From assembly GCF_945859705.1 (NCBI RefSeq), contig NC_079134.1, forward strand, positions 65,946,437 through 66,010,436: DNA of 64,000 nucleotides, written 5' to 3'. This stretch comes from Episyrphus balteatus (taxonomy: Eukaryota; Arthropoda; Insecta; Diptera; Syrphidae). Position numbers and translations under genes: made by a program. The stretch's first letter is position 1. Each line of letters begins with the position of its first letter. Of this stretch, positions 33,495 to 43,112 are shown piece after piece. The notes under the pieces were generated by a model. It was not told the origin of the DNA. It worked only from the letters and a program-made list of their open reading frames with translations, and searched no databases.

Positions 33495-33692
33495 GGCACG
33501 CTGAATCCGAATTTCAAGTCCATTTGGCCCCATCACCCTGCAGAAATCAAGTCCATTTGGCCCCATCACCCTCCAGTTTTGAGCTGTGACTGCATTTTGA
33601 ATTTTTATGACTTTTTTTGGAGTTTTTTGCATTTTTCTCAAAACTGGAGGGTGACCGGGCAAAACGGACTTGAAATTCGGATTCAGCGTGCC
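33495..33692. repeat. 198-bp hairpin with GGCACGCTGAATCCG ends
   Basis: The left end GGCACGCTGAATCCGAATTT and the right end are inverted copies for about 60 bp, including AAGTCC and CACCCTCCAGTTTTGAG. TCCATTTGGCCCCATCACCC occurs twice in tandem in the left half. It abuts the LINE-C copy at 33696. The overlapping frames of 101 and 111 residues here are palindrome artefacts. No target duplication is evident. Confidence 0.75.
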
Positions 33693-33695
33693 TAC

Positions 33696-35451
33696 AATGC
33701 AAATACATACAATTATTAGAAAACAGAGGTGGGGCAGATAAATAACATTAAATATTAACATCAATTTAAGAAAATTATTGATAATATGGTAAGACCATCA
33801 TCAAATTCTTTTTGAACCATTCCCTGTTTCCAAAAATGTCAATGTAATCAATTGCAAGGTTTGTTTCTCTTATACAACGTGCAAGAGGTTCGTTTCTACC
33901 ATAGTTAGTTCTGTAAAAATTTTCACGAAAATGAAAGTTAATTTGGAGATTTCTAGATAGAAAATAGAAATTTATACGCTCCAACAACTGAGGACAATTT
34001 GAATGAAAGTTGATTAAATCTTTGATAAACATTATGCAAAAATATTTTCTTCTTAAATCAAGCGTTTGAACATTGAAAGCAAGCACCTTGTTGAATATGA
34101 TGGTGTTTCAATATTCCAGATCAATTTAAAGAACAATAAATTTGTAAGTCTTCGTTGGACTCTCTCAATCCTTAAAGAATGGGTTTCATAGTAGGGATTC
34201 CAAACTACACAACAGTATTCTAATATCGATCTTACTAGTGAGATATAAAGAGTTTGTATCGTGAATGGGTCTGAAAAATCAAGAGTATTTCTTCGAAGCA
34301 TTCTATTAGCTTTATTAACTATGTAGTCAATATGATCGGCGAATGAAAAACGTACGTCCAAAAACACACCCAAATCTTTTTTGACCGTTACCCTTTCTTA
34401 TATGACAAAGTTGATATTGTACTCAAAAACTATTGGATTCAGTTTTCTGTGGCAGTTTTTTAACATTTAAAAGCAATTGATTCTCACTGCACCAATTTAC
34501 AAAACTATTAAGGTCTTGCTGAAAAAGAAGACAATGATTGGTTGATTCAATTGATCGAAAGATTTTAAGATCATCAGCATACATAAAATATTTAGAAAAT
34601 CTGAAGTTGGAAGGGATATCATTAATAAAAAGAATAAAAAACAATGGACCTATATGGCTTCCTTGTGGAACACCTGAGGTAACTGTTATTTTCTTTGATC
34701 TTAAGGATCCAATTTTTACAAACTGAGTTCGGTTACACAAATCCATTTGATAAAGCTAGAATGAAATCCTTGCCTAGAAAGCTTAAAAATCAGGATTTCA
34801 TGGTTAACTTTATCAAAAGACTTAGCAAAATTAGTGAAAATAATGTCCGTCTGCGAACCATCACTAAAACCATTTATGACGGAGTCGGACAACATAGCAA
34901 GATTTGTAGCGGTCGATCGACCCTTAAGAAATCCATGTTGTGATTCAGATATTATATTTTTAATCATGAAATTTAATTTGTTACATACTAACATTTTTGG
35001 AATCACCGAAAGCTTGCAAATTAGTCTATAATTTATCACATCTTGCTTTGATCCTGATTTATGTACCGGAGTTATATAAGAAATCTTCTTAGTGTCTAAC
35101 AACTCACCGATATTAAGTGATTTGCTGAATATCAAAAAAAGACGTAGAGCTAAGGAATCGGCACATTTATTTAATGCAATGGGACCACCACCTTTATTAA
35201 TGACAAGCTTATTTAAGGCTTCAAAGATATCAGAAACATCCAAACTTATGCTTGATATATCCACAACTTCAACAGGAGAGAAATCAGGAAACTTTGTAAA
35301 AGATTAGTTTGAGTAAACAGAGCTAAAGTAATCGACAAACAAGTCACATATAACACTCGTTTCACTAGATATATTCCGAGAATACTGCATACAATTAGGA
35401 AGACCAACTGATTTCCTTTTTGAATTTATGTATTTCCAAAACTGCTTACTA
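33696..35451 (-). pseudogene. Inverted duplicate of LINE-C RT region
   Basis: Position x in LINE-C corresponds to 66753 minus x throughout, with no indel over 1,756 bp. All frames have the same ends and translations as 31302-33057 (for example MYADDLKIFRS and ISESQHGFLKGRSTATNL), including the same premature stops. The copy starts and stops inside the LINE, lacking its 125-bp 3' end, so it is not a normal retrotransposed copy. See the LINE-C RT entry for motifs. Confidence 0.92.
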
Positions 35452-35479
35452 GCTGCTGCTTATTATCGTGCCGGTGAAA

Positions 35480-36240
35480 TCAACGGTTATACTTGCAATA
35501 ACGTGCTAAAACATTAGACAAAAATTTTAAACAAAGTCATTTCGAGGCACAGTTTTTGAAAAATTAATTTTTAAAATCAAAATTTTGAAAAAAAAGTGAA
35601 AAAAAAATTTCAAACTAATTTTTTTCAAAATTTTATGTAATTAAGTACTAATTTAGTTTTTAAAATTCGATGCTCTTATTTATTTTTAAACAAAAACAGA
35701 AAGATTCAAAAATACCTTGTCGTGTTTGAGAAATTAACAAAATACCAAAACTACTTTTTTCTAAAAAAACCTATTTATTTTCTGTTTTACGTGGCTGGAC
35801 ATGTTGATAAATTAATTTATGAAACATTAAACATTCCTTAATTATTTTTTAAAAATTCAGACTTTAATAAGAATACAATAAAGTGATACAGTATTGGATT
35901 AACCCTGAATTGATAAACTTTTTTCATTGATAACACCTGAAAACTTACCTGACAATTTTTCTTACTATGTCTGGGGTGCTCGCTACCCATGGATTCTAGC
36001 TTTAAGAGCTTTCAGGCAATAAAATCGAATTTCTTAATGGAAATTGAATAACAAATAATAATGTACACCCAAAAGATTAATCGATGACAAGAGAAATGGC
36101 AAATACTGTGATGCTTTTTTGCTTATGCTGAGGTAAGCTCCGGGGGGGTTCCAGGATTCTTCCCAAAGAAGCAACAAAACTTGGGTTTTTGAAAGTTCCA
36201 AACTCAAGGAAACAGCCTTTTAATCCTTAATTTCAATCGG
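35480..36240. repeat. Left inner arm of the 6.2-kb element
   Basis: From AAATCAACGGTTATACTTGC to CATGGATTCTAGC (about 36000) this stretch is the inverted partner of about 38815-39385, at perhaps 85% identity by eye. The remainder to 36240 holds no recognisable gene. It includes TTTTTCAAAATTTT-rich sequence and GGGGTGCTCGCTACCCATGG, which is shared by both arms. Confidence 0.7.
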
Positions 36241-36261
36241 TTTTATTTATTGTTCACTTCA

Positions 36262-36700
36262 AGCAGAACTCGGCAGGAGAACCTATGTCCAACGAGAAAC
36301 TCGAAGGAATAGTCTGTGGGAATCCTAATGGAAACCCTTATGTCCCCAGTACACAACCTGGAGAGGATTCTGGACGGAACTCACTAGGAGAACCTTTGTC
36401 TAATGAGCTAAGAAACTCAAAGGAGAAGTCTTTGGAATCCAAATGGAATCCTATGTCCCCACAATACGGAGAGAAGTCTGGTCGGAACTCGGCAGGAGAA
36501 CCTATGTCCAACGAGAAGCTCGAAGGAGTAGTCTGTGGGAATCTCAATAGAAACCCTTATGTCCCCAAAATGTGGAGATAATTCTGGTCGAAACTCACTA
36601 GGAGAACCTTTGTCCAAAGAGAAGCTCGATGGAGTAGTCTGTGGGAATCCCAATGGAAACCCTTTTGTCCCCAAAATGTGGAGATAATTCCGGTATAGTT
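36262..36700 (+). repeat. Minisatellite of about 106-bp units, open on both strands
   Basis: Roughly four units, each with GGAACTCGGCAGGAGAACC, TATGTCCAACGAGAAGCTCG, GTAGTCTGTGGGAATC and AACCCTTATGTCCCC. The second unit is rearranged. On the plus strand a 98-residue frame (36285-36581) repeats SGRNSxGEPMSNEKLEG and CGNxNxNPYVP; on the minus strand an 85-residue frame is open too. It is markedly GC-richer than its surroundings and lies in the centre of the 6.2-kb element. A coding role is not supported: no start context or further exon is seen. Confidence 0.8.
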
Positions 36701-37130
36701 TGTTAGTATAATAATAATAATTTCCTGTTCTAATTTCTATCGTAAACTACCTGTGTTGATTTCTGATTCCCTAATACAACTAGCTACTTAATTACTATTT
36801 AGTACCAAAAATTCAAGAAAATGACGATCAAGAAGAGCTACCTATAATTGCCAAGTCTTTTTCCGGGTCTACTTGTCTCTGTATCTATACACTAAATGAA
36901 TAGGTACTTGGAAACAGAGAATCGCAAGATCGACGATTTAATCACAATTTTTGCTTCCTCATATGTTATTCGTTGCTAAAACTTACTGTGAAGTATAACA
37001 CTACTAAAAGCTAAAATTGCATGAAAACTAAAATTCTAATTTTCTTTGTTTATTTTGTTGTTTCTATTGTTTTAAGCAATGTGGCTACGTCACATGGCAT
37101 GCGTATGCATTTCAGAGAAGATACATAATA

Positions 37131-38535
37131 GGCGTGTTTTTTTGGCACCGCTATCCCTATCTGCAGTGGGAGCTTCCATGTATTACAAATACAACACCCA
37201 GCTGCGGATAAAACTTAAACTTAAATCTAGCTGCGGATAAGAAATTGACATTTTTTCGAGTATCGATACTCGATCGGAGAAAATTTCGGATAATCGGATA
37301 AATCAAGAGTCTCGAAGCTATGTTCGCAGAGTGCAATCTGCAACGTACTTAAAGTGCGTTCTTTTATTTAAGTTTATTTTGAATTAGTATTGGAACGCAC
37401 ACATAAAATTATTTCTACAATTCATTTATATACATATTTACCATTGATGAAAACTTAACCTACTCTAAACTTTAAATGCTTTTTAGTGAAATAAAATCAA
37501 GGAAAAAGTCGCACATAATTATTATACGGTGTTTAATATTTTTCTGTAATGTCGTTTTTATTTGCAAAAGTATTTTTTTTTTTCTTTCTAGCGCCATATT
37601 AAAAAAAAAACTAAAAAAATTGTTTTTGACATCAAGAAATAAGTTGTCTGCATCATTGCTTTTAATTTTGGTATGCAGAAACTTTCAAAAAATGAGTTTG
37701 GATATATCCACTTTTTTCAAATTTATGAATCTGACAGCTAGAAGTGGATGTAAAGTGAGGAAAAAGGGGAAAAGTCTCAGATTTCATGATCTATTTGAGA
37801 CTTTAGCCATAACTACAATGACCTAAAAAGTGAAAAAGTGGGAAATTTACAAAAGTAAAATTTTTTTATTTATTTCTAGCGCTATTTGTTTTAGGAAAAA
37901 ACTACAAAAATTGTTTTTTAAAACAAAAAATAAGCTTTCTGCATCATTATTTTTAATTTTGTGGACAGAAAAACTATCACAAAATGAGTTTGAAAATTTT
38001 CACTTTTTGACTTTTTGCAAAAAGTGGCCGTTGTAGTTATACCTTAAAGTTAAGTAAAAGTTATTTATACAAATTTTGACCCTTATTGTCAAAATTAAAA
38101 AAAGTCTTCCACATTTCACATACGAATTTCAATTTCGATCTTTCGACCCTGCATATAAACGGGCCACCTATAAAAACTCCAAATTCATGAACGACGACTG
38201 TACCCAAATCTACGAACATATCCCAATATGTCAAAAACTTATCCGAAAGCAGAACCCAAATAAAAAATCAAACTTTGAACAAATGCAGATGGATGTACAA
38301 ATGGAAAATAAGGAAAATCCATTTTTAGTAATTTAATTTGGTCTGTTTCATTTCTAACGTTTAAAAATCAATAAATTATGCGTAAAAACTACTCAAAAAT
38401 AATCTTGAATAAAATTCGGTTTTGTTGTTTTTGTTTTATTATCTGACAGCTAGACAGCTGCGGATGGGCAACTGCGGATACGTTTTTTTGGGAAATACAA
38501 TTTGGCTGCAGATAGCGATGCCAAAAAAACACGCC
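37131..38535. mobile_element. 1.4-kb TIR element, GGCGTGTTTTTTTGGCA ends
   Basis: GGCGTGTTTTTTTGGCACCG at the left pairs with its inverse CGATGCCAAAAAAACACGCC at the right; CGCTATC and CTGCAG also pair. AGCTGCGGATAA-type motifs recur near both ends. Inside, a block of about 240 bp (GCGCCATAT at about 37590) is repeated directly near 37880. Flanks ATA and TAA do not form an exact duplication. The frames at 37476-38336 show no known domain. Confidence 0.78.
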
Positions 38536-39494
38536 TAATGTGTGGGCATTGCGAGTATGCCGATTGTGTATAATTACTTATACAATTTTCATTTCTTTAT
38601 TGGAAATGGATATATAAATTGTGATGCATCGTCACAATACGAAGGAAAAGAATTTAAATGTTATCTAGGAAAAAATGATTCTCTTGAAACCTTTAAAAGT
38701 CAAATAATATGATTTAAAAAGTCCTTTTTTTATTTTGAACTGCTTGCGCAAGTATTATTTCATTTTTTTTTTCATTAAAATATAACAATTATACTGCCTT
38801 AAGACCCTTACAGCTAGAATCCATGGGTAGCGAGCACCCCAGACATAGTATGAAAATTTCATATTTAATATTCTCAGGTAAGTTTTCAGGTGTTATCAAT
38901 GAAAAAAGTTGATCAATTCAGGGTTAATTCAATACGGTATCACTTTATTGTATCCTTATTTAAGTCTGAATGTTTAAAAAATAATTGACGAATTGTTAAT
39001 GTTTCGTAAATTAATTTATCAACAAGTCCAGCTACGTAAAAAACAGAATATAATGAGGTTTTTTAGACAATCGTTTTGGCTTTTTGTTAATTTCTCGAAA
39101 ACGACAACATATTTTTGAATCTGGTTTTCTGTTTTTGTTTAAAAATAAATAAAAGCTTCGAATTTTAAAAATTAAATTAGTACTTAATGACATGAAATTT
39201 TGAAAAAAATTAGTTTGAAATTTGTTTCCAATTTTTTTTTTTTTTAATTTTGATTTTAAAAATTAATTTTTCAAAAACTGTGCCATAAAATGGCTTTGTT
39301 TAAAAGTTTTGTAAGAGACTAATGTTTTGGCTTTACAAAAAGTACAGCACGTTATTGTAAGTATAAGCGTTGATTTTTAATAATTTTTTTTTCCAAATTA
39401 AGTCAATTTTTTTTTAATTGCCCCTCCCCGCTAAACGAAGGGGACCTAACCTAACCGCTCTAGCTTTTTGGCACATTACTCCTGAAACACCCTG
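38536..39494. repeat. Right arm of the 6.2-kb element
   Basis: About 38815 to 39494 is the inverted partner of the left arm, ending CTCCTGAAACACCCTG. The outermost part includes GACCTAACCTAACCGCTC, two telomere-like TAACC units. 38536-38814 is AT-rich with no recognisable feature. Confidence 0.75.
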
Positions 39495-39496
39495 TA

Positions 39497-40069
39497 TAAA
39501 GAAAAAATTTTACTTACAAGTGGATGGAGTAGCCATGGGTTCTCCACTTGCACCCATAATTGCAGATATTTGGATGAAACATTTTGAGGAACAGGCAATC
39601 ATGACATCTCGAACTAAGCCGATTATTTGGAAAAGATATGTTCACGACACCTTTTGTATTCTCAACAAAAATGATGTTGAAATATTTTTCAACCATTTAA
39701 ATTCTGTTCATCCAAAAATTAAATTTACTATGGAAGTGGCATTTTTAGATATCAAAATAAATAAAAAGCAAGATGAAACCATAGGGCATACGGTATATAG
39801 TAAAAGTACCTACACGCCGCTTCTCATCGCCCTCCATCAAATTTTACTTCCGTGGTATCTGCTCTTGTAAATAGAGCATATTCAATTTGTGACGGTGAAC
39901 GTATTAAAGAAGAATTAAAATACGTTGACGCCGCTCTTTTGAAAAATGGTTACAATTCCAAACAACGCTCCTGGAAACCGAAAGAAAGAAATGTTTCAGA
40001 AAATTCACCAAAACTGAGTGAAAAACGAGTTTTTCGTCCGTACAGAAAAAGAGTTTCCGAAGGAATAGG
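39497..40069 (+). pseudogene. P3 reverse transcriptase fragment (YVHD)
   Basis: The frame reads FYLQVDGVAMGSPLAPIIAD, WKRYVHDTFCILNKNDVEIF and VAFLDIKINKKQD, then shifts to SALVNRAYSICDGERIKEEL, KNGYNSKQRSWKPKERN and PYRKRVSEGIG. As in P1, the catalytic YVDD is YVHD. It continues after the LOA fragment with RILSKDYIKAVFKPPAKI. The beginning of the longest frame (39418) is TIR sequence, not Penelope. Confidence 0.83.
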
Positions 40070-40748
40070 TTAGGTTAGGTTAAATGGGCTGACAGTTGAT
40101 CTTGTTACCGTCACACTTAGATCAATGTAGATCCCTTGTGATACCCTGAAGTATTGTAACTTCCTGAAAAAGTGATAACCTATGAATGCTATGGTTGTTC
40201 GAGCCATTTGGAGGACTTTACAAAGTTCAGTAGGCTATTGCCTGAAAGTTCCGAAAGTTCTTCTAATTCATTAAAGAAGTAGTTTCCTAAGAATTTTTTC
40301 CTAGTGCGACAGAGTGCTGGGCAGTGACAGAGGAAGTGAACAGTGTTTTCCTGTTCGTCCTCATTGCCGCAGCCTCTGCATAGATCATCCGTACTAAGCC
40401 CCATTTTCTTTTTGTGGTATCCTAGTAGGTTATGTCCCGTTAAGATGCCTATTAGTGATCTTAAGGAAGGTTTACTAAGTAGTAAGATCTTGTTTGATTT
40501 TTTCTCGTCGAAGTTCGGCCATAGTTTCCTGGTGTGACCGCAGGATTCTAGGAGGTTCCATCTTTCATTTGTTTTTTGTGAAATATTGTTGACAATATTT
40601 CGTTTTATTTCACATTGTGGGATTCTGATGTTATGGTCTATGAGAGAGGGATCAAGAACTGAGCCCTCCCTTGCAAGCTCATCCGCTTTTTCGTTGCCGA
40701 ACACATCACTGTGGCCGGGAACCCAGCAGAGTCTTACATTATGCTGCA
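40070..40748 (-). mobile_element. LOA-clade LINE 3' fragment with 16-bp TSD
   Basis: A 5'-truncated copy flanked by TTTCCGAAGGAATAGG at 40054-40069 and 40749-40764. On the minus strand the frame 40749-40189 encodes the end of a LOA-type RNase H: CWVPGHSDVFGNEKADELAR with the catalytic His and Asp, then IGILTGHNLLGYH, a CRGCGNEDEQENTVHFLCHC zinc-like block and LLNFVKSSKWL. The 3' UTR ends in a CCTAACCTAACC tail. The relation to the 44004-50480 element is by domain, not sequence identity. Confidence 0.88.
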
Positions 40749-40764
40749 TTTCCGAAGGAATAGG

Positions 40765-41365
40765 AAGAATTTTATCAAAAGACTACATAAAAGCTGTTTT
40801 CAAACCACCAGCGAAAATTCGCCAACTTTAAAGATCCCCAAAAGATAAAATTCAGTTTCAAAATCCTGGAGTCTACTCTGTTCCTTGTAGTTGTGGCTCC
40901 TCATACATTGGTGAAACTAAACGAGCGATTTCTACAAGGTTGAAGGAACTTTATATGTTCCATCAATACAAAAGAACGAAGTGACATTTGTGAGCATTTA
41001 TTTTATAATGATGATCACTTTATCAGATTCGATAAAGCTAAATTCATCTCCACCGAACGTTACTAGGTATGTACCCAGATTGGTAAGAGAAGCAATCGAA
41101 ATTAAAATGCATTCTAATTTAATCTCTCTTCTGCTTGGGATCCACTTTTAAATACAAAGAGCTTCACAGAAAACACACAGAAAACAAAAATCAAAACAAT
41201 ATGCTTGTGCAGACTGATGCTATCAGTTTTGCTAGTTCACAAGATTACGTGAATTCACAACAACAACAATCACAACAATTATTGCAACAACAAGCTCCAA
41301 CCCAAATGTATGCACAAGCAACGCACCGGTACAATCTCCGCACAAGACAAGAATCGAGAAAATAG
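40765..41365 (+). pseudogene. P3 GIY-YIG domain and C-terminus
   Basis: After RILSKDYIKAVFKPPAKIRQ the reading passes a shift to GVYSVPCSCGSSYIGETKRA, with the YIG signature intact (P1 has YIC). A shift in LKELYMFHQYK breaks the domain. VREAIEIKMHSNLISLL follows. The last frame (41135-41365) ends in a Gln-rich stretch, NSQQQQSQQLLQQQAPT, and a basic end, ATHRYNLRTRQESRK, which I take as the natural C-terminus of this Penelope protein. Confidence 0.75.
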
Positions 41366-41405
41366 AAAAAAGGAAAAAACAACAACCACCTACAAACCAA
41401 CAGTC

Positions 41406-41450
41406 AACCAGTGACCACGACAAGTGTAACCCTGTCGAAACGTCGGGAAA
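41406..41450 (+). ncRNA. Hammerhead-like motif in the P3 3' tail
   Basis: CAGTGACCACGACAAGTG followed by CCCTGTCGAAACGTCGGG. The 3' core CGAAACGTC is conserved with P1, while the expected CTGATGA is only partly recognisable (CAGTGACCACG). See the P1 entry. Confidence 0.4.
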
Positions 41451-41545
41451 ATAATTTAATCGATTCATTTCGTTTAAAATAACAAAATAAAATCGCGGTA
41501 AGTCCGAAAAAATTAAAATTAAAATTTGAAGTTATAGTTGAGTCT

Positions 41546-42946
41546 CATAGCCGTAGCTAGGATTTCATTTCGGGGGGGGGGGTTAGCTCAGACCAAACAA
41601 AATTTTTTTTAGAAATCACAATACTTTGTATCAACTATATGTAACTGAATTCGATTCTAAATCCCGCTAAATCAAATAGTCATTTGAACTGTGTAGAAGC
41701 GAAAAATTTGCCAATATCCTTTTTAAGTATTTTTAGGAGAGGAATTCGTAGTTAAAAGTTTAAAAAAGCCCTGCTTACGGTAAACGTAATTTAAAAATGG
41801 CCGAATATTCAGCGGCATCTCTAGTTTTGTAGGTACAAAGAGTGATAAGTTGGTTGATATATGTAAATTGCGAGCGTTAGTACTTTTTCTTGCACTGAAA
41901 TTTTGTAGCAGAAAATTGACAGGTACATTCTATCTATTGAGTTCTAAATGAAATTAGCAATACTTAAAAACCAAAATTTTAAATAATCCAAGTTGTTTGA
42001 CATGAGCTAATTACACTGGTCAACAAGGTTTTTGTTACAGAAACCAGGGTATACTTTTCTATAGGCTGAGCTCGAATCCGAAGTCAGAAAAATTCTATCA
42101 CATCACGTTTTGGAGATATTCCCGTTAGAAAATTGAAAATGCCGATTTTTACCAGTTTTCAAAGTTATTTTTTAGCGTTTACTTATTTTTTTTAAATATA
42201 CTTTTCTAAAGGTTTTTTTATGTGCTGAGCTCAAATCCGAACTCAGAAAAATTCTATCACATCGCGTTTTTGAGATATTCCCGTTAGAAAATCGAAAATC
42301 CCGCTTTTTACCAGTTTTCGAGGTTATTTCCTGGCGTTGGTAGGTACTACAGTCTCTGAAAAAATCGATACATTTATTTTCGCTTACATACTGGATTTAA
42401 GGTTAACATAGAACAAAAGTGGGTAATAAGCAACTGAAGATATCTCGGACAGTAGAAAAGATGTCTGAAAGATTTAAATAGATTTAAGGGTAATATGTCA
42501 AAAACGAGATGTGATCGAATAAGTCCGTCTTTGGATTCGAGTTCGGCCACCGAAACCCTTTGAAAAAGCATAATTTAGTCTCGGCACCAAAAACCCTGCA
42601 TAAGTACTTGTGGTATTAAAAGGGTTCTTAAAAGAGCATTTTAAGGTGTTAACATAGTGCTTAAGGAAATGGTCAAAGAGATAAAAACTCTTTGTGATGG
42701 ACCAAACAATTTTTGTTTTCCTTTATACAAACTTCATCGACAGCTTCTGCAACGATGCAAAATTGGTAGTGATTTTAAGGGAGATTTTCATATAGGTAAT
42801 CAAATCACTAAAATACAAAAACAAATCATTTAGTGCTGCACATATTAGACTTGTATATGTTTATAATATAGGTATCTTTTGATTTTTTGAAAAAAAATTT
42901 CGGGGGGGGTTAAACACCCAAAACCCCCCCCTTAAATACGGCTATG
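41546..42946. mobile_element. hAT-like MITE, 8-bp TSD TTGAGTCT
   Basis: The ends CATAGCCGTA and TACGGCTATG are flanked by TTGAGTCT at 41538-41545 and 42947-42954. G-runs of 8-12 bases follow each end (41573 onward, 42902 onward and the C-run). A block of about 170 bp (GCTGAGCTC, TTCTATCACATC, GAGATATTCCCGTTAGAAAA, TTTTTACCAGTTTTC) is repeated directly near 42066 and 42228. There is no coding capacity. CA...TG ends and 8 bp fit hAT. Confidence 0.88.
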
Positions 42947-43112
42947 TTGAGTCTACTGTACACCTATCTGTAAAGGGATCTTCTTGCTTCACTTTCATAC
43001 TCATTCCTGCAGTTTATGTCTGTGGTGGAAATGATCTCGTAGTCTTGGTTTCCAGTTATTGTGAGGCTCTTGGTCTAGGTTTAGATCGAAATTACACAAA
43101 CAAATTACGAAA

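Larger units (their letters stand above)
33436..35476. mobile_element. CACCGGCAC-ended element carrying an inverted LINE-C segment
   Basis: CACCGGCAC at 33436-33444 and GTGCCGGTG at 35468-35476 are exact inverted ends, flanked by AAA on each side (33433-33435 and 35477-35479). Removing it restores the left arm of the 6.2-kb element: TTATTAAAAA joined to TCAACG, as in the right arm. The cargo is a 198-bp hairpin (GGCACGCTGAATCCG ends, 33495-33692) and 1,756 bp of LINE-C in inverse (33696-35451). CAC ends and a 3-bp duplication fit a CACTA-like element, by inference. No transposase frame was recognised. Confidence 0.75.
33277..39494. mobile_element. 6.2-kb element with CAGGGTG inverted ends, TSD TA
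   Basis: The left end CAGGGTGATTCAGGAGTAAT and the inverted right end CAGGGTGTTTCAGGAGTAAT remain alike for about 145 bp. After the nested insertion at 33436-35476 is removed, similarity continues to about 36005 versus 38815, giving long arms of about 670 bp. TA is found at 33275-33276 and 39495-39496. P1 near 11234-11243 keeps the empty site (CTATATAA). No transposase frame was recognised. A TA duplication with CAG-starting ends would suit a Tc1/mariner-like or similar group, but this is inference. Confidence 0.88.
33181..41537 (+). mobile_element. Penelope-like P3, split by two insertions
   Basis: P3 is on the plus strand, of the same family as P1. Its blocks are 33181-33276, 39497-40069 and 40765-41537, separated by the CAGGGTG element (33277-39494) and a LOA-clade fragment (40070-40748). 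The first block matches P1 from TAATAAAAACC through GGATGATGAC to TGGATATTTTCTATA. The RT N-terminus is absent to the left, where LINE-C ends. The tail equals the P1 tail. P3 and P1 point away from each other. Confidence 0.82.

Noticed and set aside
33414..33764. 101- and 111-residue frames on opposite strands
   Set aside because: Both read the same hairpin repeat (GTLNPNFKS and EIRIQRA are inverse readings).
36285..36581. 98-residue repetitive frame as a host gene
   Set aside because: Open frames on both strands over a minisatellite, no flanking exon, and a position inside a TIR element.
37476..38336. Three plus frames (116, 68 and 86 residues)
   Set aside because: They lie in an AT-rich TIR element. 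The first two are the two copies of an internal direct repeat, and no domain is present.
40070..40085. Telomeric (TTAGG)n repeat tract
   Set aside because: Only two units, explained as the tail of a LINE fragment.
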